A stretch of 64,000 nucleotides of DNA from Ampelocalamus luodianensis (lineage: Eukaryota > Streptophyta > Magnoliopsida > Poales > Poaceae): NCBI GenBank assembly GCA_036346255.1, contig CM070628.1:17127840-17191839 (forward strand). Reading direction: 5' to 3'. Numbering within the stretch: position 1 is the stretch's first letter; each line of letters begins with the position of its first letter. The position numbers were made by a program, and so were the translations under genes. Under the pieces are notes generated by a model. That model did no database searches. It was not told where the DNA came from and saw nothing but the letters and a program-made list of their open reading frames with translations. Of the stretch, positions 10,652 to 22,776 are shown one piece after another.

Positions 10652-11693
10652 ATGAAAACGGAGAAATTCACTGATATGAATTTCAAGAGATGGCAGATGA
10701 GAGTCCAACTGTGGCTCTCGGCTATGAATGTATTTTGGGTCATCTTGCCTTATCCTTAGGGACCTCATACCATTTTAAAAACAGAGAGAGTCTGACACGG
10801 TTACGATGGTATTTGTCAGGTGCATTCTAAGCATACTATCTGACCAGCTTTGCGGTGTGCACATGCACATCAAGAATGCTACAGAACTGTGGGAGGCACT
10901 CGAACATAAGTTTGCTGCCTTAGATGCTAAATGTGAGTTGTATGTCATGGAGCAATACCATAACTACAAAATAGTTGATAATTGTTCTATAGTCGAGCAG
11001 GCTCATGAATTACAGCTTACAGTGAGAAAACTTACGCATCTTGGTTGTCAGTTGCCTGACAAATTGTGGCTGTGGATATTATTGCCAAAATGCCTTCATC
11101 TTAGATAAATTTCGCCACATCTCTGAAACACAAGAGGCAAAACATTTCTGTTGAGGATCTGATTGCTAGTCTTGATATTGAAGAGAAAGCTCAGGCAAAG
11201 GATGGTACACCAAAGATACAAGAGGGACAGTCTAGTGCTAATGTTATGCAACACGCTGGCATTGGAAAATACAAAGGGAAGGCTAAGGTTGTTTCGACCA
11301 CCAACTTCAAAAGGACCAACAACATTAAGAAGAAAGTGAACATGAAGGATGTTATCTGCTTTGTTTGTGGCAAGAGTAGCCATTGGGCCAAGAAATGCTG
11401 CAAACGTATGGGCAAGAAGAATGAGCCAAGGCAGAAGAATTCTACAAATGTGACTATTGGCAATGTCGGGGCATTTGAGTATGGTAATTTACCTACTGTC
11501 TTTTCAGCATGTCAATCTACTAATTGGTGGGTTGACACAGGGGCCAATATTCACGTGTGTGCTGATGCGTCTTTGTTTTCTTCTTACCAAGTCGCTCGGG
11601 GTTCCTCCGTCCTAATGGGGAATAGGTCGCATGCTTATGTTCTTGGTGTTGGCTCGGTAGATCTGAAGTTACTTCAAGAAAGATCATGTGACT
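10652..11693 (+). pseudogene. Copia Gag and protease of the large element
   Basis: Frames 10652-10759, 10806-11108 and 11120-11693 together show a Copia Gag: F-T-D-M-N-F-K-R-W at the start, T-E-L-W-E-A-L-E in the core, a CCHC knuckle (C-F-V-C-G-K-S-S-H-W-A-K-K-C, about 11359-11400) and the protease motif W-W-V-D-T-G-A-N-I-H (about 11526-11555). A stop near 10757 and a frame change near 11100 break it. Gag packages element RNA and the protease matures the polyprotein. Confidence 0.88.
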
Positions 11694-11700
11694 GAAGAAC

Positions 11701-12433
11701 GTGCAGCGTGCCCCTACAATAAATAAGAACCTCGTGAGTGGCTCCCTTCTATGTCGAGATGGGTTCATGTTGGTTTTTGGGTCTAATAAAGTAGTCGTGT
11801 CCAAATGTGGACTCTTTATTGGAAAAGACTATGAGTGCGAAGGCTTGTTCCGCTTTTCCCTTTCTGATTTTTCCAATAAAGTTATGAATCATATTTATGA
11901 CTCGAATGGTGATGAGGCAAATGTGTGGCACTCACATTTATATCATATAAATTTTGGTTGTATACCTCGGCTTTCTAGTTTAAATTTAATTTCAAACTTT
12001 TTCATGGTCAAAGGTTCCAAATGCCAAATTTGTGTACAAGCAAAGCAACATCGAAAGCCTCATAAGGCTGTGGAGGAAAGGAATTCAGCATAATTGAACT
12101 CATACATTCAAACTTATGTGAAATGAATGGTATAATGACAAAAGGAGGGAAATAATATTTCATGACTTTAATTGATGATGACACTAGATACTGCTATGTG
12201 TATTTACTAAAAACTAAAGATGAGGCATTAGACTACTTTAAAACCTATAAGACTAAAGTTCAGAATCAACTAGACATAAATATTAAAAGAGTTAGGTCTG
12301 ATCGTGGTGGAGAGTATTTTTCCAATGAATTCAATCAGTTTTGTGCGAAACATGAAATTATCCATGAAAGGACACCTCCTTATTCACCCTAATCCAATGG
12401 CATTTCCGAAAGAAAGAACCGCATCTTGACTGA
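11701..12433 (+). pseudogene. Copia gag-pre-integrase and N-terminal integrase
   Basis: The 11701-12093 frame has the pre-integrase zinc site (W-H-S-H-L-Y-H ... C-Q-I-C) and the 12162-12392 frame has the core, with L-I-D-D-D-T-R (first Asp) and R-S-D-R-G-G-E-Y (second Asp). The third motif S-N-G-I-S-E-R-K-N-R follows at about 12394-12425 after an in-frame stop. The gene is cut at A-C-T-G-A (12429-12433) by the nested element and resumes at 25065. Confidence 0.9.
12429..12433. other. Target-site duplication ACTGA (left) of the nested element
   Basis: ACTGA at 12429-12433 is repeated at 25065-25069. Joining the two sides restores an integrase reading R-I-L-T-D-L-V-N, so the whole of 12434-25064 behaves as one inserted unit. 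Confidence 0.92.
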
Positions 12434-12888
12434 TGAAGGATCTAGACCTGCCATTATGAATTAATGGAGTATTTTGGTGATTAATGACAAATGCACTTGT
12501 GGGACTAACACTTTTATTGTTATATGATGTTTAGTCTCAGCTTGGATATAAAAGTAAAAATCCAAACAGGTATGTATTCATTAATGACAAATCTATTTGT
12601 GAGACTAACAATTCTATTGATTATCTATTGTTTAGTCTCAGTTGGATTTAAGGATCAAAGAGGTATGCATTCAACTTCATATTATGATATCTTGTTGCTT
12701 TCTTCGGATCCAAAATATAGGTTAAACTCCACCAAAAAGGTTAACTTGGATATGTGCATATGTTTCCACTACACATTTGTGTATGCACACATTTAGGGGG
12801 AGTTGGTCTCATTAGTATTGATCCATATTCTCTTTCCACATATATTAAGGATCTTTACTTTGAAACATATCCTTGAATATATGCTCTT

Positions 12889-13021
12889 GTGTAGTTAATA
12901 TATTCATATGAGGATATACAACTTGTGTAGTTTGTATACACTCATATTTAGTATATACAACTTGTGTAGTTCGTATATACTCTTAGTATATATAACTTGT
13001 GTAGTTGATATATACTCATGT
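12889..13021 (+). repeat. Tandem repeat, about 4 copies of a ~40-bp unit
   Basis: The unit is CTTGTGTAGTT followed by a TATATACTCAT-like stretch, repeated with small length changes. It lies in the part of the 5' LTR missing from the second LTR. Confidence 0.75.
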
Positions 13022-13214
13022 TTATCTCTATTCAATTATTTGCTATTGAAGTAATTATCATCAATTATCAAAGAGAGAAAGATTATGGTATCTTGTCCCA
13101 ACCATTATGAGTTAATGGTATGCTGTGGTAATTAATGATAATCATATTGTGGAACTAACATTTTTCTTGAGTTGGATGAATAGGTTAGGTTCCATGTGGT
13201 TGAGGACTACGGAT

Positions 13215-13495
13215 GACATCATGGGTTGATTATCATCATATAAAGATTCGGGATGAAGGAAATCATCATATGTTGATGAGGTTCAAGACAAGATCCCGAA
13301 GTAATCAAGATCATCATGTGTTGATGATATTAAAGATGAAGAGCTTGGAGTAGAGGATGTATTATGTATTGATGCACATCAAGCTCAGGAAAAGGAGATG
13401 ATCATGAGTTGATCATCAAGTCAATGAAAGATGTCATCATATGTTGATGGGTATCAAGTCAAGATCTCGAAGCAAAGGAAATCATCATGTTGATT
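13215..13495 (+). repeat. Dispersed ATCATCATxTGTTGATG motif array
   Basis: At least six copies of ATCATCAT(A/G)TGTTGATG or close variants occur at irregular 35-60-bp spacing. The motif is itself a partial inverted repeat (ATCA...TGAT). Confidence 0.6.
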
Positions 13496-13744
13496 GTCAA
13501 GTCAAGAACCCGGACTTGAAGTGAGGATGTGCATCATCAAGCTTCAAGTGTATGCTCAAGGCAAAGGTATGACTAGCTAGGGCTAAGGATGTGTTCCTAG
13601 TTTTTACCGGTCTCGGTGTTTGGTTGGGAAACCGGATTACTAGTATAGGTTGTCGTACTATTAAGAGGGGTCTTTGACTAGTAGCTTGAGTTTGTCATGT
13701 GTTGATAGCTCATTGTGTTTGCTCTAGCTCATCTCAACATGTTG

Positions 13745-14100
13745 CCTATATTTGCGAATGTGTTTTGCAAATGATCGAGGCTCATGGTTAATCCCTGTAG
13801 CATGTGACTTTAGTTTGCAAATATGTTTTGCAAATGGTCTAAATCCATGCACCTTATTCTTATGGCATGATGCTATTTGTTTGCAAATGTGTTTTGCAAA
13901 TAAGTGAGGTTCATGTTTGTTCCTTGCAAGCATGGAGCTTTAGTTTGCAAATGTGTTTTGCAAATGTCTTAAGTCCATGTACCTTTTAGTTGTGGCTTTG
14001 ACTCTAAAAGTTGGCAAATGTGTTTTGCAACTTGTTGAGAATCTTGCCTTCATGCCCTGTGTGCATCTGGCATCAATTGGCAAACGTGTTTTGCAATTGA
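13745..14100 (+). repeat. Six-copy TTTGCAAATGTGTTTTGCAAAT array
   Basis: Copies start near 13750, 13813, 13878, 13934, 14011 and 14074, with 55-77-bp spacing. The last two degrade to TTGGCAAA(T/C)GTGTTTTGCAA. Each copy contains two TTTGCAAA-like half-sites. Confidence 0.75.
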
Positions 14101-14145
14101 GTTGTTCTGTTGAAAGCCAGTTTGTGCTTGTCTCAGGTCTGTCGG

Positions 14146-14640
14146 TAGTACTAGCATGTGTTGCGCGGAACTACCGCTGTGCGGTATGACCGGTGGTTCC
14201 TTGGCGAAACTACCGCACCTGTTGAGCATGAGTAGCTCTGAAGTGGTGTGGTAGTACCAACGTTGATTTGGCGGAACAACCAGAGTTCGTTCAGGACTTG
14301 TTTGATTCTTTGGTTCGATCGGACTTTGTGTCTGGTCTCTCTTGTGCTTACGGTAATACTGGTGCCTTTGTGGTGGTACGTGTTTTCCAGAGAAGCATTT
14401 GTTGCTCTCTTGGAAGCACGGTAGTACCGGCACTTTGTGCGCGGTATGATCGGACTCTCGGAACTATCGTTCATATACTAGCGGTACGTATATTCCAGAA
14501 TGTGTGCTTTTTGGTCCTTAGCTGTGATTTTGAGCATGTGTTGCTCTCTCGGTATTGCGGTAGTACCGCAGTGTGTTGTGCGGAACTACCGATTATCGGA
14601 ACTACCACGTATTAGTTGGCGGTAGTACCGCACCTCTCTT
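14146..14640 (+). repeat. CGGTAGTACCG palindrome cluster in the LTR
   Basis: GGTAGTACCG, GGAACTACCG and related variants occur at least eight times. Perfect palindromic forms are at about 14429-14440, 14560-14572 and 14621-14633. Similar motifs recur in the internal region at 20410-20500 and 22300-22390. Confidence 0.7.
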
Positions 14641-15520
14641 CAACGGCTAGTTTTATAACCGTTACTGTGCTGATCCTTGCTTCCAACGGCCAATCTGTGT
14701 GTATGGACTATATATACCCACCTTGACCGTATAAGGGAAGCGAGCTAGTGCCATTATCCATTTTCTAGAGCCAAGAGCAAGCCTTCTCTAGCATTTGTGC
14801 ATATGTTGCACTTACTGTGGCTAGAGAGTAAACCCTAAGTGCATGTGTTGCCTTAGGTAGTGGATTGTGTATCCACTTGAGTTTAGACACTTGATTGGTT
14901 CAAGTGGAAGTTGTAGACTTCTTACTCTTGGTGTTTGCCGACACCTAGACAGCGTGGTGGCGACGTGGTCTGGTGATCTTCTCAAGTGAAGCTTGTGAGA
15001 AGGCCCGGTGTTTGTGAGTGGCTTGGTGCTCGCCATCTCCGGATTGGAGTAAGAGCAACCCTAGTGGAGCGAGGTATTGGTTACCTCTGAGGAAGGCTTA
15101 ATTTGTGGAGCCGGTCCAATTGATTTGGACTTTCCTCAACGTGGATTAGGGGAGTCCGGCAAGTCTCCGATCACCACGGTAAAACATCACCGTGTCTTTT
15201 GTAGTTTGTATTCTATTGCTTTACATTGTGCAATTTATATTTCTTGTATTAAATTGCTTATTCGTTGTGTATGAATGCTTGCCATGCTTTGTGCTATTAA
15301 GTTTGCAAGAATTACAATAGCTTACAAGTCTTTGATTCAATTGCTATATTTATCTTTAGACTTGTATTGTTGGTGCACTTAGTTGAACCTAGTTGTTTTA
15401 GGCTTTATTTGTGCGAAACAGTATTATTATAAGCTTCCGTATTAGAGATCGGTTTTGGCGCTTATAAGTTTTTAAAACGCCTATTCACCCCCCTCTAGTC
15501 GACCTCCTCGATCTTACAAG

Positions 15521-15536
15521 TGGTATCAGAGCTTGG
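15521..15536 (+). other. Primer-binding site of the Sirevirus-like element
   Basis: TGGTATCAGAGCTTGG matches the 3' end complement of initiator-Met tRNA, starting two bases after the LTR end. An identical site follows the second LTR at 24291-24306. Confidence 0.95.
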
Positions 15537-15576
15537 TCTCTCATTAATTAGACTTAACCGTCTAGAGAGTAAAGGA

Positions 15577-18500
15577 TGGCGACTAGAGATTTAGTGCACC
15601 TTGGTGAGACACCTTAATTTAATGGCATAAACTATGCTCATTGAAAAATCCGCATGTCATGTTATTTTAAGGTCATGGACCAAAATATATGGCAGATTGT
15701 AGATGTAGGCTTTTCTCCTCTTTTGGATCATCTTGCTCTAATAATTGAGGAAGGGAAATGCTTACATCTCGACGCTCAAGCAATTAACGTTTTATTTAGT
15801 GCTTTGAGCGTAGATGTGTTCAATGAAGTATGCGATCTCAAGAATGCTCATGAGATGTGGACACAATTACAATGCCATTATGAAATGTCCACTTCCACAG
15901 GTGATGATTGCATACAAGAGTGGATGTCGGGAGAAGAATGCTCAACTTCTAGCTCCGACGATGATGATTCCTCAACTCCATCAACATCGCCTCATTGCTT
16001 CATTGCAAAAGGTAAAAAGGAGGTAAATAACTATGAGCCTACATATGATGAGTTGATGGACATGCTTGAAGAATTAAATGAATATTTAGGAAAGGAGAAA
16101 TCAAAATTCAAAAAGGAATATGATTTGCTTCAAAATAATTATGATGTTGTAACACCCTGGCTATTCGGAAGCCAAGATGTCACCTAAAACATCTAACATA
16201 CATCCATATTGCGGAAGAATTCGAATAAAATCAACTAATGATAGTATCGAAACAACCAAGACATGATGAAGGTATCCTTCCTTCACCATCTAATCTATTA
16301 ATTTCAGTTCATTGATAATGAAAGTTCATATGCAGTAATAAATCAACCTCAATGTGGAGAAGGTATCCTTCCTTCACCAATTATAATTTAATTATTACAG
16401 TTCATTATTAACGAATGTAAGATAGAACTAAATTTAATCTTGAACATGAATAGGATGATGTGAACGAGTAGTGCGTGTCTACTCCCTCCCAAGTGAGCCA
16501 ACATCAGGGGTTACCTAAAATAAACAAACAACGCAAGAGTGAGTCCATGACTCAGCAAGTACATATATCAATAAGATAATCATTCAATATGAATAAGACA
16601 AACTCATCATCAGGTTCGATCACATCACCACTGACTACATATGAAGACATGATATGAATGCTCAAAATCAAAGGAATGGACTGCACACATGCATATACGG
16701 TATAGCGGTGAAACACCCGTCGGTGTTCACTCAAGCCCGCATCTTAACAAAAATGCGGGATCCACTTCCGTATGAAGAACGTTTCATACGGGTGTCCAAC
16801 ATTGCCCATCTTGGAGTTAATGGGTCTTACATGCCCATTCGGAATTAATGGGTCTTTCAAATCCACTCCGTGGACGGACATGACAATGTCCAACACTGCC
16901 CACACTGGAATGGTGGGACTTGCAATCCACTTTCGTGGATGAAACATGCATAATGAATGCATAGAATGAAATACGAATATTGAAAGACATGATAACAAAA
17001 CATGGATTCAACACATATGAAAGAACATAGACAATCCATCTTCTCTCGTATCATACAAAATCACAGCATGACCATATAAACATTCATCAATCACAATCAT
17101 TAAGGGTGGCAATGTACTTGCCTTCCGCGATGCGACGCGTTAGTCGGCAAAGGTGATACTCCTAAACCCGAGGCTTCACCTCCTAAACAAGTAAAATAAT
17201 TTCAATAAGGACATAATATACCCAACACTACTAATCGGCGTTCTACCCGCTTTCACGATGACTCAAGTCATTCTTACAAAGCCTAAACTGAAAACAACGA
17301 TTTCTGCCATAAACTGTATCTGGACAGCAGCACGGAAATTAACATAACTCAATGTATGGAAGTCGAAAAATGGTAAACCCAATTGCTGTAGCTTCTTAAC
17401 TGACTAATCTACAATACTCTAGTTGACGTGATAAACCAATTTGGCCAATTTAATGGGTTAATAAATGTTGAACTTTCAGTACAGAAACTGTCAACAGAAT
17501 GAACAGCAGAATTAAAAAGATCATAACTTTCATTAGGTAACTCCAAATTGAACGTTCTTTACCAATCTGAAAAGGTCATCGAATCCTCTACAATAACCTA
17601 GTTGGGTGAACTTTCAGTTTCGACCAATTTCCTTTCAAAATTTAGGAAATAACCAGACAGTTTATTCTCGTCAGATTTCTGGCAGCAGGTACTAAAACAT
17701 CCATAACTTTTGACTCAGACCTCGGAATCAAGTAAACTTGGTGGCCACTGAAACTTAAGAACGAGGCCTACATATCTCTAGGAGACCAAACCTTCAGATT
17801 CTGCCTAAAAATAACCGAAACAACCCTCCAACATACTGGACAGAACTGAACGAAACGCGGACAGACTGGAATTTAACAAAACTACTCGCCACTTAACGAA
17901 AGACTTCTAGAAATCCCAAGAACACATCGTTACCCTTGACGACGTGGGAGATGACGCTGAGTGAGCCTCGAAGAAGAAGTTGGTGGTGATTTCCTCTTCT
18001 TGTTCCACAGCCCACGATCGTCGCCCCGATCCTCGCAAGACCGCAACGGAAGGAGACCAACACCGCAGCGGGAAGAAGTCTTGAGGGCAGCACCATGGAG
18101 GAAAGACCAGGAGGGAGGAGGCAAGGCGCACAGGAGGGGAGGCCAAAGGGCGGCCAAAGGGGAGAGGAGAGGGAGAAGTGGGGGAAAATTAGGGTTTCCC
18201 ACCCTTTAAGTTGGCTGGCCACTAGATGGGCCTATGGGCCTTTAGCCCAGGCCCAGGTTGTCCAAAAAACACAGAAAACCCCTTCTAATCTCCTGATTAA
18301 ACGTTTTTCCAAAAGAAACCTTCTACCGATTAATTATTCTCTCCCGAAAATTAATTCTAGCACTATCGGAGAATTACACTAATTCTCTCTCAATTTGTAT
18401 TGCACTCTCAAATGAAACTCGGGATATTACAGATGTTCTAAAAGATGAACATGATATTCTTCTCCTAAGTGAGCTTAAAAAATCTAAAGTGGATATAGGA

Positions 18501-19382
18501 ATATCGTGTGATTTATTAGATGATTTGCCATGCATTGCTCCTAGCCCTTGCATGTCATCTAAAGTTAATATATCCACTTCATGTGATGATTTAATTGATA
18601 TACCTTGTTGCTCAAAAATGGATGCACCTATTTTCTCTATGCTTGTTGAGACTAATCTTGTAGAGGAAAACAAAAAGCTCAAGGCCCAAGTCACAAAATT
18701 GAAGAATGACTTGGAAAGAAACTATAAAGGGAAGGTCACTCTCGATGATATATTAAGCAAGCAAAGAAGCTTGCAAGACAAGAGTAGAATTGGCTTCACA
18801 CCCAAGAAGAATGAAAATAGCAAGACAGGACACAACGCAAGACACACAATGAAAAATATCAAATCTCTTGGTTGTCATGAAAATGGTCATATTGCCTCTG
18901 TATGCCCTAACAAGAATAATGACAAGGGAGGACTTGGTCTCACCGCCAAGAAGAAGATGAAGAACATCCCGAAGCAAAATGGAAGACAATCCAAAAATGT
19001 CAAGTGCTTTGGATACAACAAGAATGGACATATTGCCTCGGTGTGTCCAAACAAGCTCAATGACAAGCAATTGTCATTAAAGAAGAGACAAGCCAGCAAG
19101 GAGCAAGACAAGAAGACAAAGGATGGAAGAAAACATCCAACTTGCTACAATTGCCGAGAAAAGGGACACTTTAGTAAGAATTGTCCCAAAGGTATCACTC
19201 CTAAGCCCATCATCTATAATGATTATTATATGCTTAGGAAGGATAAGAATGGCAATGTGTTTGCTAGGATTGTTAGTTCACCAAAGCTTATTTCTAGGGC
19301 CATTTGGGTGCCCAAATCTCTTGTAACTAACATTCATGGACCCAACCAAGTATTGGATACCAAAATGGACTTAAATGTTTAA
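15577..19382 (+). pseudogene. Sirevirus-like Gag, copy 1, interrupted by a solo LTR
   Basis: The Gag N-terminal half lies at 15577-16147 and the C-terminal half resumes at 18432-19382. Upstream frames include M-A-T-R-D-L-V-H-L at 15577, but a TAA near 15616 and a stop replacing W in A-H-W-K break the start. The second part has a coiled-coil-like stretch, two imperfect knuckles ending H-I-A-S-V-C-P and one complete CCHC knuckle (C-Y-N-C-R-E-K-G-H-F-S-K-N-C). It ends near W-V-P-K-S-L-V-T-N, where a Sirevirus protease would normally follow, but no pol exists here. Confidence 0.88.
16148..18431. mobile_element. Solo LTR (2.28 kb, Gypsy-type)
   Basis: It runs TGTAACACCC...GGATATTACA with the 5-bp duplication GATGT on both sides (16143-16147, 18432-18436). 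The undisrupted sequence survives in the second gag copy near 24913. It has no coding domain. The interior holds short repeats (GGTATCCTTCCTTCACCA at about 16271 and 16362; TTAATGGGTCTT at about 16817 and 16846) and a GC-rich stretch with TTAGGGTTTCCCACCCTTTAAG near 18190-18210 that may hold the promoter. A solo LTR forms by recombination between the two LTRs of a full element. Confidence 0.93.
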
Positions 19383-20993
19383 TAGGTACTTGGAGAGGCA
19401 TTAAAGGTTTGGCTCACACATGAAGAGGTGGATTCCACCATATGCAAAAATGGAGCCAAGCTTAAGGATGATCATGTCATATCATAAGCCAATGTCATTT
19501 CGGTAACAAGTACTTACATTAAAGTATCTAGCCCTTTATGCCTTGTGTAGGTTGCATTCATGAAAATCTTATAAAAAGGGTGTTCTTGCTCTTGTGCTAA
19601 ATATTCATTATTGAAATCTTGAGCAAGATGGTAGTGGCACATTAAAGGGGATTGCTAAATCATTTACATGTATATCACATCCCTAAGTGTGCCCAAATTG
19701 ACTAAGTGCTAGTATTGATTTTCAAAATTGAACCTTTTAGCCAAAAGTCAAAAAAATTCATAACTATGAGTAATTCTTTGAAAAAGTAGTTGCAAAATGT
19801 ATACAAAGGCATTTAAAAGGTTTTGCAAAGGCTTTGTTTCAAGAAAATCCAATTCAAATAAAAATAAGTTTCAAGTCAAACTTCAAAATTATAGTATCTT
19901 GTTTCTGACCTAAAACTAGATTTTTGTGTAAAATCTATTCTAAAAGGAATTTGACATTTGTCCCAAAAAGGAAAAACCTAGAGTTGGCCATTCTAAACCT
20001 TTTTTATATTTAAAATGATTTCCAAAAGACCAACTCATCAAAAGTTATTTGATTTCGAAACTCATCTGAAATACTAGTTTGACCATAAAGGTCACTTTTC
20101 AGCACTTAAGTGAGTCTTGCCATATGTGCCTAATTTTTTTTTCCATGAATAGGTCCATAATGGTATTTATAACTCATATATAAAATTGGATCTTTAAAAT
20201 CTTCATTTGCACATTTGAATATTCTGAAAAACGCTCTGAAAATAAGGGTTTCACTTTAACAATCAAAAAGACTAATTTGTTTTAATTATATTCTTTGGAG
20301 TTTCCTTTTATCTATCTCATGCATAATGATCCTTAAATTTATTTGTTGAGTGGTTATTATAAAAGGATCATTTGCACTCTAAATCAACTTCTAATCCGTC
20401 AGGCAAAAAGGGTAATACCGTGTTCTTAACGCTGGTACTACCGCTGCCCGGTAATACCGCACGTCTAATGGCGGTACTACCATTTCTGGTTGGTGGTCCC
20501 AAATTCAGTAGACCGAAGTTTTCTCTGTTCTCTCTCTCTCTCTCTCTCTCCTAAAAGGCCACCGACTGTCCTTATCCTCCTACCTCTACGCCCCACTCAA
20601 AACCCTAAACTCAAATCCTTCGATTGAGTAAAGTCTTCTTGGATTTCTTGAAAGAGATTGTCTCCAGCTCTCTCTTCTCATCACATCCCTGAGGTACATG
20701 CTTTGATTCTCTTCGCTCTTATCTAGTTTTGGCATCTATCTCTCTTTAGGGTTTGATTCGAAATGAGGATGAAATGACCGACTTCCTTTGGGAAATTTGA
20801 TAATAATTAGTGTTTGATGACATTTCGTGTCATTTCTTTGGATTATTTCATATCAAACACTAGTTAGAATCAAAATCGAAAGAATGTCCCAAGGATTCTG
20901 GAACGACAGTTCCATCGCCTCAAGAGAAGTTGATTAAATCATACTCTTTTGCTTTAAATCCTACTCTAATTGTATGTTCCTCTCTTAGCTACT
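19383..20993 (+). other. Non-coding internal region of the Sirevirus-like element
   Basis: No coding domain is seen where pol should be. The stretch is AT-rich, has GGTA(A/C)TACCG motifs at 20410-20500 and a (CT)n microsatellite at about 20524-20550, followed by a leader-like segment with many TCTCTC runs before the next ORF. Confidence 0.6.
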
Positions 20994-21918
20994 ATGTCTA
21001 AAAACCCTAGACTATCTTCCTCCAGAGGGAAAGAAAAGATCGTGTACAAATCAGACGAAGACTTTGAAGAAGAATCTTCTGACAGCGATACCAGTGATGA
21101 GCTATATGCACCTAGCAAAACTCCTTTCTTTGTGGTAGATACAAGCAAAATTGGAACCAAAAGGTACACATATATGAGGAACAAAGACCAATTCTTGCTG
21201 CCCAAGAGTGCAGTCAATCCCCACTTTCATACAAAGCTTCAAGAAAATGTGTTCTATTATGTTTACAACCAGAAGAAGTTTGCAAATCATCAGTATGTGT
21301 CTTGGAATGAATCTTTTCAATGGACTATTCTATGCTTTTCATGAAGTAAACTTAGATAGCTTGGTAACTCTGAAATGTGACTATAAATCTTTCACTATCA
21401 AGCAATTCTATACTATTGTTCATATTTTCCCAGAAGATGACACTCTCACATGGATGACAACTTCTTTCAAGTTAAATGCTTCAAAAGCATATTTTCAAAG
21501 GTCATGGGGCATTCCCACTCCTCACAATGGTAACCTTCAGATACATCTTGAGGATCCTCTGAGTCTGGATGAGATCAAAAAGCTATATGATGTATCTTAG
21601 TAGTTTGAGCTTGGCACAGATATTGGACTCTCACTAGCACCAAGTCTGATCAACAAAATTCTGAGAAAAACTTTCTTTCCCAGAGGTGGAAACAACAGTG
21701 AAGTTCATCCCAAGGCATGGAATATCATACATCATATCTTAAATGGAATCAAGTTTGACATTGCTGATTTCATCATCACTGAAATTGCTCTCTCAAAGAG
21801 TGATACAGAGGAAATCTTCTATGCTCCCTATATCATGAAGCTAATCAAAGACAAATTGGGAATCTTTTTGGAAAATGACATGATTCACACTGAGTACATT
21901 CCAAGCCATAATGATTAA
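20994..21918 (+). pseudogene. Accessory ORF: 'putative plant transposon protein' domain
   Basis: It starts at the ATG at 20994 with an acidic Ser/Glu-rich N-terminus (S-D-E-D-F-E-E-E-S-S-D-S-D). It then shifts frame near 21330 and carries a T-L-T-W-M-T core and a W-G-I-P motif to 21600, where stops occur. The frame continues with K-A-W-N-I-I-H-H-I-L and Y-A-P-Y-I-M-K-L-I to a TAA at 21916. The order (Y-V-S-W-N-E, V-K-Q-F-Y-like, L-T-W-M-T, I-I-H-H) resembles the plant transposon-protein domain found as an extra ORF in some grass LTR elements. Its function is unknown. The family call is from memory of motifs. Confidence 0.6.
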
Positions 21919-22776
21919 AGAAGCTTGTGAAGAGGGAAGAAGGATAAGAAAGGAAGTTAAAAGAACAGTTTATATTAGGTCTATAGACCTTGTGTGTAAG
22001 AACAAGCTTAAATGCCACCTTATGTTATGTCTTATGTAAGCTTATTGAACCTTGAAATGCTTATGCCTATGTCCTATCAGTGTCTGAAGAGGTTGAAATG
22101 CCTGTGTTGGATAATCCATTTTAAACATTGGTTGGTAGAATATTGTTGCTGAAATTACTTAAGTTTTACATTGCTATTTTATCTACATGGTTTGTGCTTA
22201 TTGAAAATCATTTAAACTAGCGTGTTTTTGATCATTCATTGCAAAAATGCTTCTTCTACTCACCTACAAACCCATCTTTGTTGTCTCAGAAAAATAACAG
22301 AACTACCGACGTTTTTCACCCAGTACTACCTCTATAAGGTACTACCGGCCTTTGGCAAACGGTCCTTCCAAATCTCGGTACTACCTGCGTTTGAACTATG
22401 GTTCTACCGTTTATCCTGACAAGAACAACCAATTCAAATCAATGTAATTCCAGACCTTCTGGGGATGTTCCTTTTTGTCAAATCTGATTCTTGATACACT
22501 CTCAAGCTACCATAAAAAGTACTCTCTTGACTCCCTATCCCATTTGATCACCTTATCCTTGAGTCAAAAAATTGGTATTCTCTCTAAGTGGTAGCTCCTT
22601 TTTTATCAGTTTGACCTTGGCATAAGAAACATCCTTGTTTTACAAGCGGTATTCCTTCAAAGTAATATCTAATTTCATTCTTTGCCGATCTCAGCTCTCT
22701 TGACCAAGCTCATGACTTTGCAGTCTCTTTTTGGCTTAAATTTGTTTTTTTTTTTGGATTTTTGGTGATTAATGCC

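Larger units (their letters stand above)
12434..15518 (+). repeat. 5' LTR of the Sirevirus-like element (3.1 kb)
   Basis: It begins TGAAGGATC and ends GATCTTACA. The first ~490 bp (to about 12922) and the last ~760 bp (from about 14760) match the second LTR at 23042-24288. About 1.84 kb in between is absent from that copy and contains several internal repeat arrays. A TATATATACCC stretch near 14709 may be the promoter TATA region. Confidence 0.88.

Noticed and set aside
11096..11463. Minus-strand ORFs over the large Copia Gag
   Set aside because: Antisense of the plus-strand zinc-knuckle region.
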